DNA of 64,000 nucleotides from contig CM071934.1 of the NCBI GenBank assembly GCA_016081115.2, positions 60,621,267 through 60,685,266 of the forward strand, written 5' to 3'. Below, one piece after another: positions 43,923 through 54,297 of this stretch. The notes under the pieces are model-generated. The model saw only the letters and a list, made by a program, of their open reading frames with translations. It was not told the origin of the DNA and made no database searches. The translations under genes were made by a program, and so were the position numbers. Positions within the stretch are counted from its first letter, which is position 1, and every line of letters begins with the position of its first letter. This DNA is from Rehmannia glutinosa. Taxonomy: Eukaryota; Streptophyta; Magnoliopsida; Lamiales; Orobanchaceae.

Positions 43923-45967
43923 ATGGCATCAACCTATGATTTCACTAAGCTAGGCAAGCAAATCCACACCGGTTCAATAGTGGATTTCGAAGGGATGATT
44001 AAACAGGGTTCCGATGAAACCCTTGTGAAGAAGATTGCTGATAAAATCGAGAAATCCGGACTGAAACCCTTTCTCATGTTCAGATGACATATGTTGAAGA
44101 AGTAGCACAGTTCTACGTGAACGCTGAAGTTCATGACGAGGGCATCAAATCCTTTGTTCACGGGAAGGATCTTACAATCACTGCTGAAGATCTAGCGGAG
44201 CATTGTTTGCTGCCGTCGGAAGGTGTGCCGGAGATATTTAAGGCTGATGTAAATTTGGTCAGGTCGCCGCATGGAAGGAAGTGGCCGACTGAATGTCTGT
44301 GCGAAAGTGGTATACACAAATGAAGAAGAAGTGAAGGGCGATTATCACAAGTTAATGGATATCGTCGCAAAATGTGTGGATATAAAGTTTGGAAGCTTCA
44401 ATCAGCTATCCAAAACCAAACTGATCGTCATGGTTGCGATCATGGAAGAGAAGAAGATTAACTGGGCTGAATTCATCTACAGCAGACTTTGCCAGAAAGT
44501 TTGGCAACAAGTCTTTCAAAGAGGATGGATCCTTTGGAGGATCACTGGGCTATGGCCTAGTCATTGGCCATCTTATGGAGGTGAAGGGTGTTCCCCTTCG
44601 ACATGGAAAATCATTCCATGTTAATAAGAAGATGTTTCGGGCCAACTTGTCTGGAGCCCAGAAGAGAGCATACGCCAAGCGGGCGGACACCAGTGAGGAG
44701 GAATCAGCTGACCCTGAGGAAACATCCTTGCTGCCCCCCAGAAGAAAGCTACCCCATGCATGCAAACTGAAAGAAAGAAAAGAAGGCCCCTAGCAAAGAA
44801 AAAGAAAAAACCTTTGCCCCTGCCCGGTAGCCGAGTCACCTGCCCCTGCAGCCGTGTCTCCTTCCCCTGCAGCCGCGGTGGAGAAGGAATCCTTAATACC
44901 TTCTCCAGGAATGAAGAAGAAGAGGACTGCCAAAGCGAGAAAGGCAGCTGCCTCTAAGGCAACTCCAAAGGCCTTTACCTTCAAAGAACCGGAGGAAGTA
45001 GAACCAGACATTCCTCTGGTGAAAACTAAGTGAAGGAGAAGACTCACCAAGCTCTCGAGCTTGAGAAGACGGCTGAGTCTGCAACTCAGCAGGAGCAAAT
45101 CACTGAGACTGCGAAAGAGGTGCAGTCTCCATAAGTGCTTGATGAAACCGCCAAATCTGCTGAAGGCGATCAGCAGAGGCAAGTTGAAGACCCAGCTGTG
45201 GACAGAACAGCTGAGGAACAAGAAGCAGCTGAGACAGCAGAATCCCCTGTCGACAGGACTATATCTCCACCTGCGACAGACGCTGTTGAGGGTGAAGAGC
45301 AGCAGAGTTTGCTACCCTCCATTCTTGAAAAGGAAGGGCAACAGGGAGAGGATGAAGATGATGATGTAATCATATGCTCTCCATTGTACCCAGACATCCA
45401 AAATCGTCTAAGAGCATAGAGGAAATGGAAGCCGAGTCACTCTAGGGTGCAGTTTGAACACCCAGAGTTTATTGATGAGGAAGAGGAACTCTTCAGGTTT
45501 CTTGAAGTTGATACAGTGCTGCAAGCCCTGGATGAGGATAACTGTATTAATATGCTGAAAATTCGGAAGGAAAACGAACATGCAAGAAGAGCAAATAAGG
45601 AAACAGAGGCTCGTGAGAAAGCCAAAGATTTGTCCTCTAACTAGAACCAAATGAGCATACTCATCCTCATCATGACATACTCTCGGCATGCTGATGAGGA
45701 CATGGACCCTATTGCTGCACAAGAAAAGTTGGACATGCAAAGAAGCCATGCGGAATCCACACCGATGCATGAGAAAGAGGCGATGGAAGGACCAGGAGAG
45801 TCTTCCAAATCACAGTGAAATTGATCTGCTGGGAGTGGTGCGGCAGATTGCAACATTCTTCGCCGCAACCACTTCCCCATTCATTCGTAAGACGATCTAA
45901 GGGAATTGGCGATGAAACGGGAACTTGGGGACCCAAGTCGAGCCAACCCCTGTTGAAGGTGTCTTCT
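43923..45967 (+). pseudogene. Env-like ORF of Copia-2, 5' part
   Basis: The ATG at 43923 opens MASTYDFTKLGKQIHTGSIV. A stop at about 44084 is bridged by another frame with VEEVAQFYVNAEVHDEGIKS and DLTITAEDLAEHCLLPSEGV, resembling the plant-transposon domain found in Sirevirus third ORFs. Further pieces (WAEFIYSR, GYGLVIGHLMEVKGVPLRHG) lead into an acidic, Pro/Ala/Glu-rich region. The ORF is cut at 45967 by the LTR of Copia-3 and resumes at 54298. No signal peptide is evident at the N-terminus. Calling it envelope is by position and family convention only. Confidence 0.55.
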
Positions 45968-47174
45968 TGTTAGATAAATGTTTTTATCATGATTTTGATG
46001 ATTTTGTTGGATTTTGTTCAAATAAGTTTTTAAACCAAAACAATGTCCCTAAATGTTGTCTAAATACTTCCGATCATCTTAAAATGTTTTTACTTTTTTC
46101 GGAGTATTTTTTGGAGTTTATTTTTGATAAAAAATTGGACAACACATTTGTTTCAGCTCGACCGGTCGCCTCTATAGGGCAACCCGTACTGAGTTGAGTT
46201 TTGAAACAGAAAATGGGACGTAAGAAAAAAAAGGGGAGACGGCGGCGACCGGTGGGCGACCGGGAGGGGACCGTCGACCACTGTGCAAGCGACTGGGAGC
46301 GACCTGTCTCCTCGGCTTCAGGGAGCGACCCTCTTGGTTCAACTCCAACCGGTGTTTCATAATTTCTTCAACTCCGACCGGTCCCCCCGTGTAAAAATTC
46401 GCAGAATTCAATTTCAATCTTATCTCTGCGTGACCGGTTGAACCCCTTTTATCGCAAAAACTATCCGTTGCGTTTTTTCGCATGCCTTTTCCCTATTTTG
46501 TGGGATTAATTTCTAACAGCCTATATTGATCATTTTAAATGGTTTCTTTTGCAGCAAATCACTCCCCAAGAAGGAGCCAATGTCCGAAATGAAAGCCAAG
46601 TCCTCTCCTATAAATAGAGGCTTCATTCAAGCAACAAGATATAACACTCTATACAAGCAAAGAGCAATCAAGCATACAATTTCATATATCTTGTTGTATT
46701 AGCCTAAGCACTTTCACTTGCACAAATTTGAGGTCTAGGCTTTCAATTCTTGATTACACTTGTACTCATATTGTTTCAATCATTATTGAGTTGTAATCTT
46801 GATTTTGGTCACCATTCAACACAAGACATCCTTGTGAGTATTCTTGTGGTAAGAATACACTTGGTGATCTAGGTGATAGGTGTTTGAGGGTTGTGGTAAT
46901 CCTTAAGGTGTTTGTGGTAATCCTCAAGGTGTTGTATTAATTTTTGTAAATTAATAAAATCCTTTTTTTCTTTTTGAAATCCATCCCTGATATCTTTGGG
47001 GTGGTAGTAGATTAGGCCCTAGGTGGGTTGAACTACTATAAATCGACGTGTGCTATTTACTTTCCACACTTTGCATTTCATCTTTGCTTGAGTCTTTTGA
47101 AAAAGACGGAAAATCTAAAAAAACAGGATAATCTATTCACCCCCTCTAGATTATCGTAGCCACTTGGACTTACA
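45968..47174 (+). repeat. Copia-3 5' LTR
   Basis: 1,207 bp, starting TGTTAGATAAATGTTTTTAT and ending ACTTGGACTTACA. It matches the 3' LTR closely except in a GC-rich block with repeated ACCGGTCGCC and ACCGGTCCCC-like motifs (about 46155-46430). It contains a TATA box and, near 46880-46936, two partial units of GGTTGTGGTAATCCTYAAGG. Confidence 0.9.
46609..46616 (+). promoter_or_regulatory. TATA box, Copia-3 5' LTR
   Basis: TATAAATA in CTCCTATAAATAGAGGCTTC, followed by CAAGCAACAAGATATAACAC. This is the likely core promoter for the element's genomic RNA. Confidence 0.75.
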
Positions 47175-47176
47175 AG

Positions 47177-47188
47177 TGGTATCGAGCC
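47177..47188 (+). other. Copia-3 primer-binding site
   Basis: TGGTATCGAGCC lies two bases after the LTR end and resembles the initiator-Met tRNA complement. Confidence 0.75.
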
Positions 47189-47230
47189 AAACTCTTTGGC
47201 TAGCTCGTTCCGAGTAAAGAGGAAAGATCC

Positions 47231-48125
47231 ATGGCTACAAATGATGCTCATCTCACCACCGGCGCCTCCACCAACAAGCCACCGCTATTCGACGCCAACA
47301 ACTACGCATTTTGGAAAGACCGTATGGAGTGCTTCCTACAAGGCGGGTTCGACATTTGGAATGTGGTTATTGAAGGAGTTGATCAACCAACAAAGAAATC
47401 GGAGGATGGCACCTTGGCTCCTAAACCTTTCAAAGAGTTCGATGAAAACGACAAAAAGGCTTTCTCTCTAAACGGTAAGGCCTTAAATATTTTGCATTGT
47501 TCTCTTACCGCCACCGAGTACAATCGCATAAGAGGCATAAGGTCGGCACATGAGGTTTGGGAAAAATTGGAGACAATCTATGAAGGGACTAAGAAAGTCA
47601 AGCAAGCAAGAAAGACCATGCTTGTTAAAGACTTTGAAAACTTTAACATGTATGATGGCGAAAGCATCTCCAAGATGGTGGAAAGGCTTGACAATATTGT
47701 CAATCCTCTTGTGGCCCTCGGTAAAGTCATTTCCAAAGAAGATAAAGTGACCAAGGTATTGAATGCTCTTCCCGGCTCATGGTCCGAAAAAGTAACGGCA
47801 ATCACGGAGGCACAAAATCTTGAGACACTCAAGTTTGACGAGCTTATTGGAAATCTACTCATCTATGAAGTCTATCTCAAGGAGAGGAAAAATTCCAAAC
47901 CATCCATAAATCAATCGGGTATGCAAATTATTCCTAAAGGTCTTGCTTCTTCTTCTAATAATGCATACTATGATAATGATGATGATGATGAGGAGACGGC
48001 CGCACTTGTTCGAAAGTTTGCAAAATTTGTGAACAAAAATAAAGCAAGAAAAAACAAGAGATAATGCTTGCTTCAAATGCGGAAAACCCGGGCACTTCAT
48101 TGCCGATTGCCCAAAGCTTCGATGA
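47231..48125 (+). pseudogene. Copia-3 gag, first part with zinc knuckle
   Basis: A 277-codon frame begins MATNDAHLTTGASTNKPPLF and carries ANNYAFWKDRMECFLQG (the gag N-terminal block). It continues with VWEKLETIYEGTKKVKQARK, the UBN2-like core, and a poly-Asp stretch DNDDDDEE. It stops at 48062, exactly where a one-base shift would carry it into CFKCGKPGHFIADC (about 48073-48114), a full CCHC knuckle. A stop follows at 48123. The first ATG after the primer site is used as start. Confidence 0.85.
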
Positions 48126-48161
48126 AGAGGAGCAAAGAAAAGAAAGCCTTTCACAAAAAAG

Positions 48162-49001
48162 ATGGCTCTAAATGCGGAGGTCAAAACGTGGGATGAACTA
48201 CTCGAAACAACCGATGAGGAAGGAGAAACCGAACATGGTCTCATGGCCATAGACGATGAAAATAATGAGGTACACTCTAATTTCTATACTTCCTCCATAG
48301 TTGATGACTTGGAATGTGATTTTGACGAATTGCAAATTGAGTTTCAAAATTTAATTGTTAAATATAAGAATTTGAAAAAGGAGCATAAGGAGCTTAAGGT
48401 TGAAAAAGAAAAATTATTTACATCTTATGAATCTTTAGACAAAGCTCATACTCTTACTCTTACTAGAGTTCACTCTCTTGAAACCGAAAAGGAATTGCTC
48501 ACAAAAGATATTGAATGTTTGAAAAATGATATGCATCGTTTCAACATAAGCACGGATAAAGTCACAAAAATTTTAGATGCACAAAGAGGTGAGCATTCCA
48601 AATTGGGACTTGGTTATAAGCCAATTCAAAGTATTTTTAAGAAAAACAACCAAGGTCCAACTTTTGTACGTGCTAGTAATTCTAATACTCCTACATGTTT
48701 TTATTGTGGCAAAGTTGGACATTATGCTAATAATTGCAAATTGAGAAATAGCTCTAGACATGTTTGGAGACCCAAAGGTCTCAAGACTAACCAAAATTAT
48801 AGGGTACCTAAAAGAAATTCTTTTGTAGGTAATAGGGGCTATAACAACAATGGAAGATTCAAAATGGCTCGTGGACAGCGGATGTTCACGCCATATGACC
48901 GGGAGGAGAGAACTTTTTACCAACATCAAGCTCCAAGAAGAGGGTATGGTCATGTTCGACAATGGCAAAGGAAAAATTCTTGGAAATGGAGAAATTGGTA
49001 A
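48162..49001 (+). pseudogene. Copia-3 gag, coiled coil and second zinc knuckle
   Basis: This open stretch begins in MALNAEVKTWDELLETTDEE, with acidic GLMAIDDENNEV, followed by a heptad-like coiled coil (residues about 45-130; DFDELQIEFQNLIVKYKNLK, LETEKELLTKDIECLKNDM). A second knuckle, CFYCGKVGHYANNC, lies at about 48696-48737. The last 50 codons (from about 48850) run over the protease sequence, which is read in another frame. The true coding frame therefore changes just before 48850. Confidence 0.8.
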
Positions 49002-50263
49002 CTCTTCTTTCTCTCTTAGTAATGTTCTTTTAGTTGAAGGGCTTAAGTTTAATTTGATAAGTGTTAGCCAACTTTGTGACTCAAATTATGATGTTTCCTT
49101 TAATAAAGAAAAATGCCTTATACTTAAAAATGGTGAAATTATTTGTGAAGCAAATAGAAAAGGCAATTTTTACAAAATTTGTACAAGTGATTTGGTTAGT
49201 CAAAATGTTTCTTGTTTAGTCACCAATAATGATTTAACTAGTTTATGGCATAGGCGACTTGGACATGTTGGATACAAAAATTTGAAAAATATTTACAAAA
49301 ATCAACATGTGAAAGGACTACCCAAATTGAATTTTGAAAATCTTGGCTTATGTGACACTTGTCAAAAGAACAAATTAGTTAAAAGTAGTTTTAAGCCCAA
49401 AAATGAAATTTCCACAATCAAACCCCTACAATTGCTTCACCTTGATTTGTATGGGGATATTGGTACGGCTAGTCTAAGTGGAAAACATTACACTTTCGTT
49501 ATTGTCGATGATTTTTCTAGATATACTTGGGCTCTTTTTCTTACCAATAAAAGCGATGCCGTTAATGAGTTTGTTAAGTTGTGTAGACTTATTGAGAATG
49601 AAAAGGAAGACACTATCAAGTCTATTCGAAGCAATCAAGGTGGAGAATTTGATGGTGAATTTAGAGTATTTTGTGAAACCAAAGGATATGCTCATAATTT
49701 TTCGGCTCCAAGGACACCTCAACAAAATGGAGTAGCCGAAAGGAAAAATCGGACATTACAAGAGATGAGTCGGTCCATGCTAAATGAATTTTCACTTCCA
49801 AAATACTTTTGGGCCGGCGTAAGTACCGCTTGCTATATCATTAATCGAGTTTATATTCGTCCCTAAAATGAATAAAACTCCATATGAGCTTTGGAAAGGT
49901 AGAACTCCAAATATTAGTTATTTCAAGATATTTGGGTGTAAATGCTTTATTTTGAATACCAAGGACCAATTGGACAAACTTGATCCTAAGGCCGATGAAG
50001 GGATATTTATGGGATATTCAACAAAAAGCAAAGTATATCGGGTCTACAATAAGACTAGTGGAGTTGTCGAAGAATCCATTCATGTCAAATTCAATGAAGC
50101 TTCGGTGTTGAAAGAATACCCAATGATGAAAGTGATGAAGAGGATATTATTGAACCAATTGTTCAAGTTGATGTTCAACCGCCTACATCAAATGATCAAC
50201 CGTCCACTTCAAATGGTCCTCAAGAAGATAGAGGTGATATCTCGGATCTTCCCGTTGCATTGA
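48850..50263 (+). pseudogene. Copia-3 protease and integrase, catalytic Asp changed
   Basis: The frame 48850-49866 holds the protease SKWLVDSGCSRHMTG, then VLLVEGLKFNLISVSQLCD and the pre-integrase LWHRRLGHVGYKNLKNI with CDTCQKNK. The integrase core begins LLHLDLYGDI (first Asp). The second catalytic block reads IRSNQGGEF, with Asn (codon 49633-49635) where Copia integrases have Asp. The Glu block NGVAERKNRTLQEM is intact. A stop at 49864 breaks the core C-terminus, and TPYELWKGRTPNISYFKIFG follows in the next frame. This enzyme would insert the cDNA, but the D-to-N change alone should disable it. Confidence 0.85.
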
Positions 50264-50339
50264 AATTTAAGGAGATCACCCAAAAGATCTTATTATTGGT
50301 GATCCATTTGACAAAGTGATGACCCGAGAAAATTTGCCG

Positions 50340-51884
50340 AGAAAGCTCTTATTTTTCAAAAAGAGCCTAAAAATGCTAAGGAGGCTATTGAGGATGAGGA
50401 TTGGTTCCTAGAGATGCAAGAGGAGTTGAATCAATTTGAAAGAAATGATGTATGGGAATTGGTACCTTGTCCTCCTCTCAAACCATAATTGGTACAAAAT
50501 GGGTATTCCTAACAAACTTGATGATCAAGGCAACATTGTTAGAAATAAGGCAAGGTTAGTAGCTCAAGGGTATTGTCAAGAAGAAGGTATTGACTATGAT
50601 GAAACTTTTGCACCCGTAGCACGTTTAGAAGCTATTCGTATTTTACTTGCCTATTCTTGTTTTAAAAATTTCAAACTTTACCAAATGGATGTTAAATCCG
50701 CTTTCTTAAATGGTATTATTCAAGAAGAAGTCTATGTAAAACAACCTCCGGGTTTGAAAATTTTTCTAGGCCTAATGATGTTTATAAACTTAAAAAGGCC
50801 TTGTATGGTTTAAAACAAGCACCCGTGCATGGTATGATAGACTTAGCTCTTTTTTTTTGCAAAATGGTTTTATAAGAGGTAAAGTTGATACAACTCTCTT
50901 TGTTTTTGAAAAAGGGCAAGATTGTTTACTTGTGCAAATTTATGTTGATGATATTATCTTTGGTGCTACTAATGATTCTTTGTGCAAGAAATTTTCTAAG
51001 TTAATGCAAGGTGAATTTGAGATGAGTATGATGGGGGAGCTCAATTTCTTTCTTGGACTCCAAATTAAGCAATGTCAAGAAGGCATATACATCTCACAAT
51101 CAAAATATACAAAAGAACTTTTGAAAAAGTTTGGTATTGAAGAGGAAGAACCGTTTCCACCCCCATGGCAACAAATGTCAAAATTGACAAAGATGAAAAA
51201 GGCAAGTCCGTGGATGAATCAAAGTATCGATGTATGATTGGTAGTTTACTTTATTTAACCGCTAGTAGACCGGACATTCTTCATGCCGTATGCCTATGTG
51301 CTCGTTTTCAAAGCAATCCCAAAGAATCTCATATGAGTGCCGTTAAAAGGATTTTTCGATATTTAAAAGGCACTATTCAATATGGTTTATTCTATCCAAA
51401 GAATGAAAATTTTTATCTTAAAGGTTATAGTGATTCGGATTATGCGGGAAATATTGATGATCAAAAAAGTACTTCCGGATCATGTCAATTTTTAGGCGAT
51501 TGCCTAGTTTCTTGGTTTTCAAAGAAACAAAACTGTGTTTCTCTTTCAACGGCCGAAGCCGAATATATTTCCGCCGCTTTTTGTTGTACTCAACTTCTTT
51601 GGATGAAACAAACCTTAGCGGATTACAAATGCTCTTTTGAAAATGTACCTATCTTTTGTGATAATATATCCGCTATAAATATTGCTCAAAACCCGGTTCA
51701 TCATAACCGTACTAAACATATTGAGATTCGACATCATTTTCTAAGGGATTGTGTTTCAAAACGAAAAATTGAGATATCTTTTGTACCATCTCAAGATCAA
51801 TTAGCGGACATTTTTACTAAACCGCTATCTTCCGAGACTTTTGCGTCGATACGAGCTCGGTTAGGCATAATGCATATTGAATGA
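50340..51884 (+). pseudogene. Copia-3 reverse transcriptase and RNase H
   Basis: RT starts near 50410 (MQEELNQFERNDVWELVPC), breaks at about 50488, and continues in 50515-50750 with ARLVAQGYCQEEGIDYDETF and YQMDVKSAFLNGIIQEEVYV. It breaks near 50760 and 50825, then carries QIYVDDIIFGATNDSLCKK and SMMGELNFFLGLQI. After another shift near 51165 the frame 51165-51884 is open. It has RNase H with GYSDSDYAGNIDDQKSTSG, STAEAEY and DNISAINIAQNPVHHNRTK, ending MHIE. Catalytic Asp/Glu positions in RT and RNase H look preserved, so only frame breaks stop activity. Confidence 0.85.
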
Positions 51885-53045
51885 GGCTCACGTTTGCCTT
51901 TTGCATATTTTTGAAACTTAGGGGCGAAAAATCGGATTTTTGGTTGAAAATTCGGATTTCTTCAAAAATGTCAAAACAAATGGCTAAACAGTTGAGGGCA
52001 ACCTGTCGCCCTCAACGTCCGACCGTCGCCCTCAACCACGACCGGTCGCCTAAGCCAATTTTTGGATTAAAATGGTTTTGTCTTGAAGATTCGCCATTTT
52101 ACCTTATTTTTGCCATTTTTCGTCCCCTTTGCCAAATTCACACAAATTTCACTCAAAACTTGCTTTCTTGCATTCTAATCACAACTTGGACCTTATATAA
52201 AGACATTTATCATCATCATAGCTCATCTTTTCCGATCAAATCGTAAGAATTTTCCTTACTTTGCTCAATTGGGTTGAACCCTTGAGTTTATGGCTTTCTT
52301 GTATATTTCATGATATATTTTGCATATGATCTTGTTGAGCTTTGCTATTATGTTGTTTTGTATGATGTTTGATGTAATTTGGTGATGAAAATTTTTGGCT
52401 TGAATCATTTACAAGACCTATATACAACTTCTTTTAATTTTCACGCCCACAAAGTGTTCGATAAAATGTCACAATAAAAATTTCAACTTCTACATGATTC
52501 TCTTGCTTTCAAAAGTCTTCTATACTTATTGAGATCATGTTTTGGCAAACAAAACGAGCGTATGAACTCTTCATGATACATTTCTCCCATTTTCTTTGGT
52601 TGTTTAAGCCTAAATGGCTCAACGGTTGATAAACCGGCTCTTTTGCGCACTTTGATATACATATATGATGTTTTTATCATCCTAACATTCTTTTTGATGA
52701 TTCCAAAGGGGAGAAACAGAAATTAGCTCGTTAGCCAAAAAAGAAGCTATTAAAAGCCTATAAGCTATGGCTTCCTAAAGCCAAGTATACCTAGTCCATG
52801 GCTTGTATTATGGACTCAAGTGCACATGATTATAAGTATTGTGACAGGGGGAGCTTCTTAGCTCATGATATCTATATGCACCTTATATAAGCTTGTTATA
52901 GCTTGTGCTTCTAACTTATAATAATCTTTTGTTGATATGCTCATAGATAGGGGGAGCTTTGTATGGAATGTCATTAACGGATAGTTTACTTGTAAAACCG
53001 GAATTCAAATCGTCCTCGAGAAAATTGTTTTGGTTTGTAATCATC
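51885..53045 (+). other. Copia-3 3' non-coding region
   Basis: About 1.16 kb lies between the RNase H stop and the polypurine tract, with no env-like ORF. Near its start (about 51990-52060) GTCGCCCTCAAC-type and ACCGGTCGCC motifs recur, the same motif family as in the LTR. Positions 51991-51999 and 52008-52016 form a 9-bp perfect hairpin (GTTGAGGGC/GCCCTCAAC) with an 8-nt loop. Confidence 0.6.
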
Positions 53046-53059
53046 AAAAAGGGGGAGTT
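53046..53059 (+). other. Copia-3 polypurine tract
   Basis: AAAAAGGGGGAGTT immediately precedes the TG of the 3' LTR. It is the expected plus-strand DNA priming site. Confidence 0.85.
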
Positions 53060-54297
53060 TGTTAGATAAATGTTTTTATCATGATTTTGATGATTTTGTT
53101 CGATTTTGTTCAAATAAGTTTTTAAACCAAAACAATATCCCTAAATGTTGTCTAAATACTTCCGATCGTCTTAAAATGTTTTTACTATTTTTCGGAGTAT
53201 TTTTGGAGTTTATTTTCGATAAAAAATTGGACAACACATTTGTTTCAGGCTCGACCGGTCACCCTATAGGGCAACCCGTACCTGAGTTGAGTTTTGAAAC
53301 AGAAAATGGGACGTAAGAAAAAAAAAAGAGGGCAACCGGTCGACCAGGGCGGCGACCCGGTGAGGGCGACCGTGCACTGGAGCAACCCTCTTGGTTCGAG
53401 ACTTCTCTGTTTCGTAATTTCTTCAACTCCAACCGTCACGACTAAGGGTGACCGGTCCCCCTCCGACCGGTCCCCTGTGTAAAAATTCGCATAATTCAAT
53501 TTCAATCTTATCTCGTGCGACCCGAACCCGCTTTATCGAAAACTATCCGTTGCGTTTTTGCATGACTTTTCCCTATTTTGTGGGATTAATTTCTAACAGC
53601 TATATTGATCATTTTAAATGGTTTCTTTTGCAGCAAATCACTCCCCAAGAAGGAGCCAATGTCTGGAAATGAAAGCCAAGTCCTCTCCTATAAATAGAGG
53701 CTTCATTCAAGCAACAAGATATAACACTCTATACAAGCAAAGAGCAATCAAGCATACAATTTCATATATCTTGTTGTATTAGCCTAAGCACTTTCACTTG
53801 CACAAATTTGAGGTCTAGGCTTTCAATTCTTGATTACACTTGTACTCATATTGTTTCAATCATTATTGAGTTGTAATCTTGATTTTGGTCATCATTCAAC
53901 ACAAGACATCCTTGTGAGTATTCTTGTGGTAAGAATACACTTGGGTGATCTAGGTGATAGGTGTTTGAGGGTTGTGGTAATCCTCAAGGTGTTGTAAGAG
54001 GGTTGTGGTAATCCTTAAGGTGGTGAAAGAGGGTTGTGGTAATCCTCAAGGTGTTGTATTAATTTTTGGTAAATTAATAAAATCCTTTTTTTTTTGAAAT
54101 CCATCCCTGATATCTTTGGGGTGGTAGTAGATTGGGCCCTAGGTGGGTTGAACTACTATAAATCGACGTGTGCTATTTACTTTCCGCACTTTGCATTTCA
54201 TCTTTGCTTGAGTCTTTCAAAAAAGAGGGCAAAATCTGAAAAACCGGGATAATGTATTCACCCCCTCTCTAGATTATCGTAGCCACTTGGACTTACA
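53060..54297 (+). repeat. Copia-3 3' LTR
   Basis: 1,238 bp, same ends as the 5' copy. Outside the GC-rich block (about 53250-53480) differences from the 5' LTR are few. It has three units of GAGGGTTGTGGTAATCCTYA (53967-54058) where the 5' LTR has only two partial ones. Confidence 0.9.
53689..53696 (+). promoter_or_regulatory. TATA box, Copia-3 3' LTR
   Basis: Same TATAAATA context as the 5' LTR. From this position it could drive outward transcription into the downstream env-like remnant. Confidence 0.7.

Larger units (their letters stand above)
45968..54297 (+). mobile_element. Copia-3, complete LTR retrotransposon, 8.3 kb
   Basis: LTRs at 45968-47174 and 53060-54297 flank a primer site, gag, zinc knuckles, protease, integrase, RT, RNase H, a 1.1-kb non-coding tail and a polypurine tract. 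It is inserted in the env-like ORF of Copia-2. The flanking pentamers are CTTCT and CTTAC, matching at three of five positions, so the target duplication is imperfect or miscalled. All domains are in the Copia order (integrase before RT). At least six frame changes interrupt the coding region, and one integrase catalytic residue is replaced. Confidence 0.9.

Noticed and set aside
45135..45419. Stand-alone acidic protein gene
   Set aside because: It is a piece of the env-like ORF of Copia-2 in one of several frames, not an independent gene.
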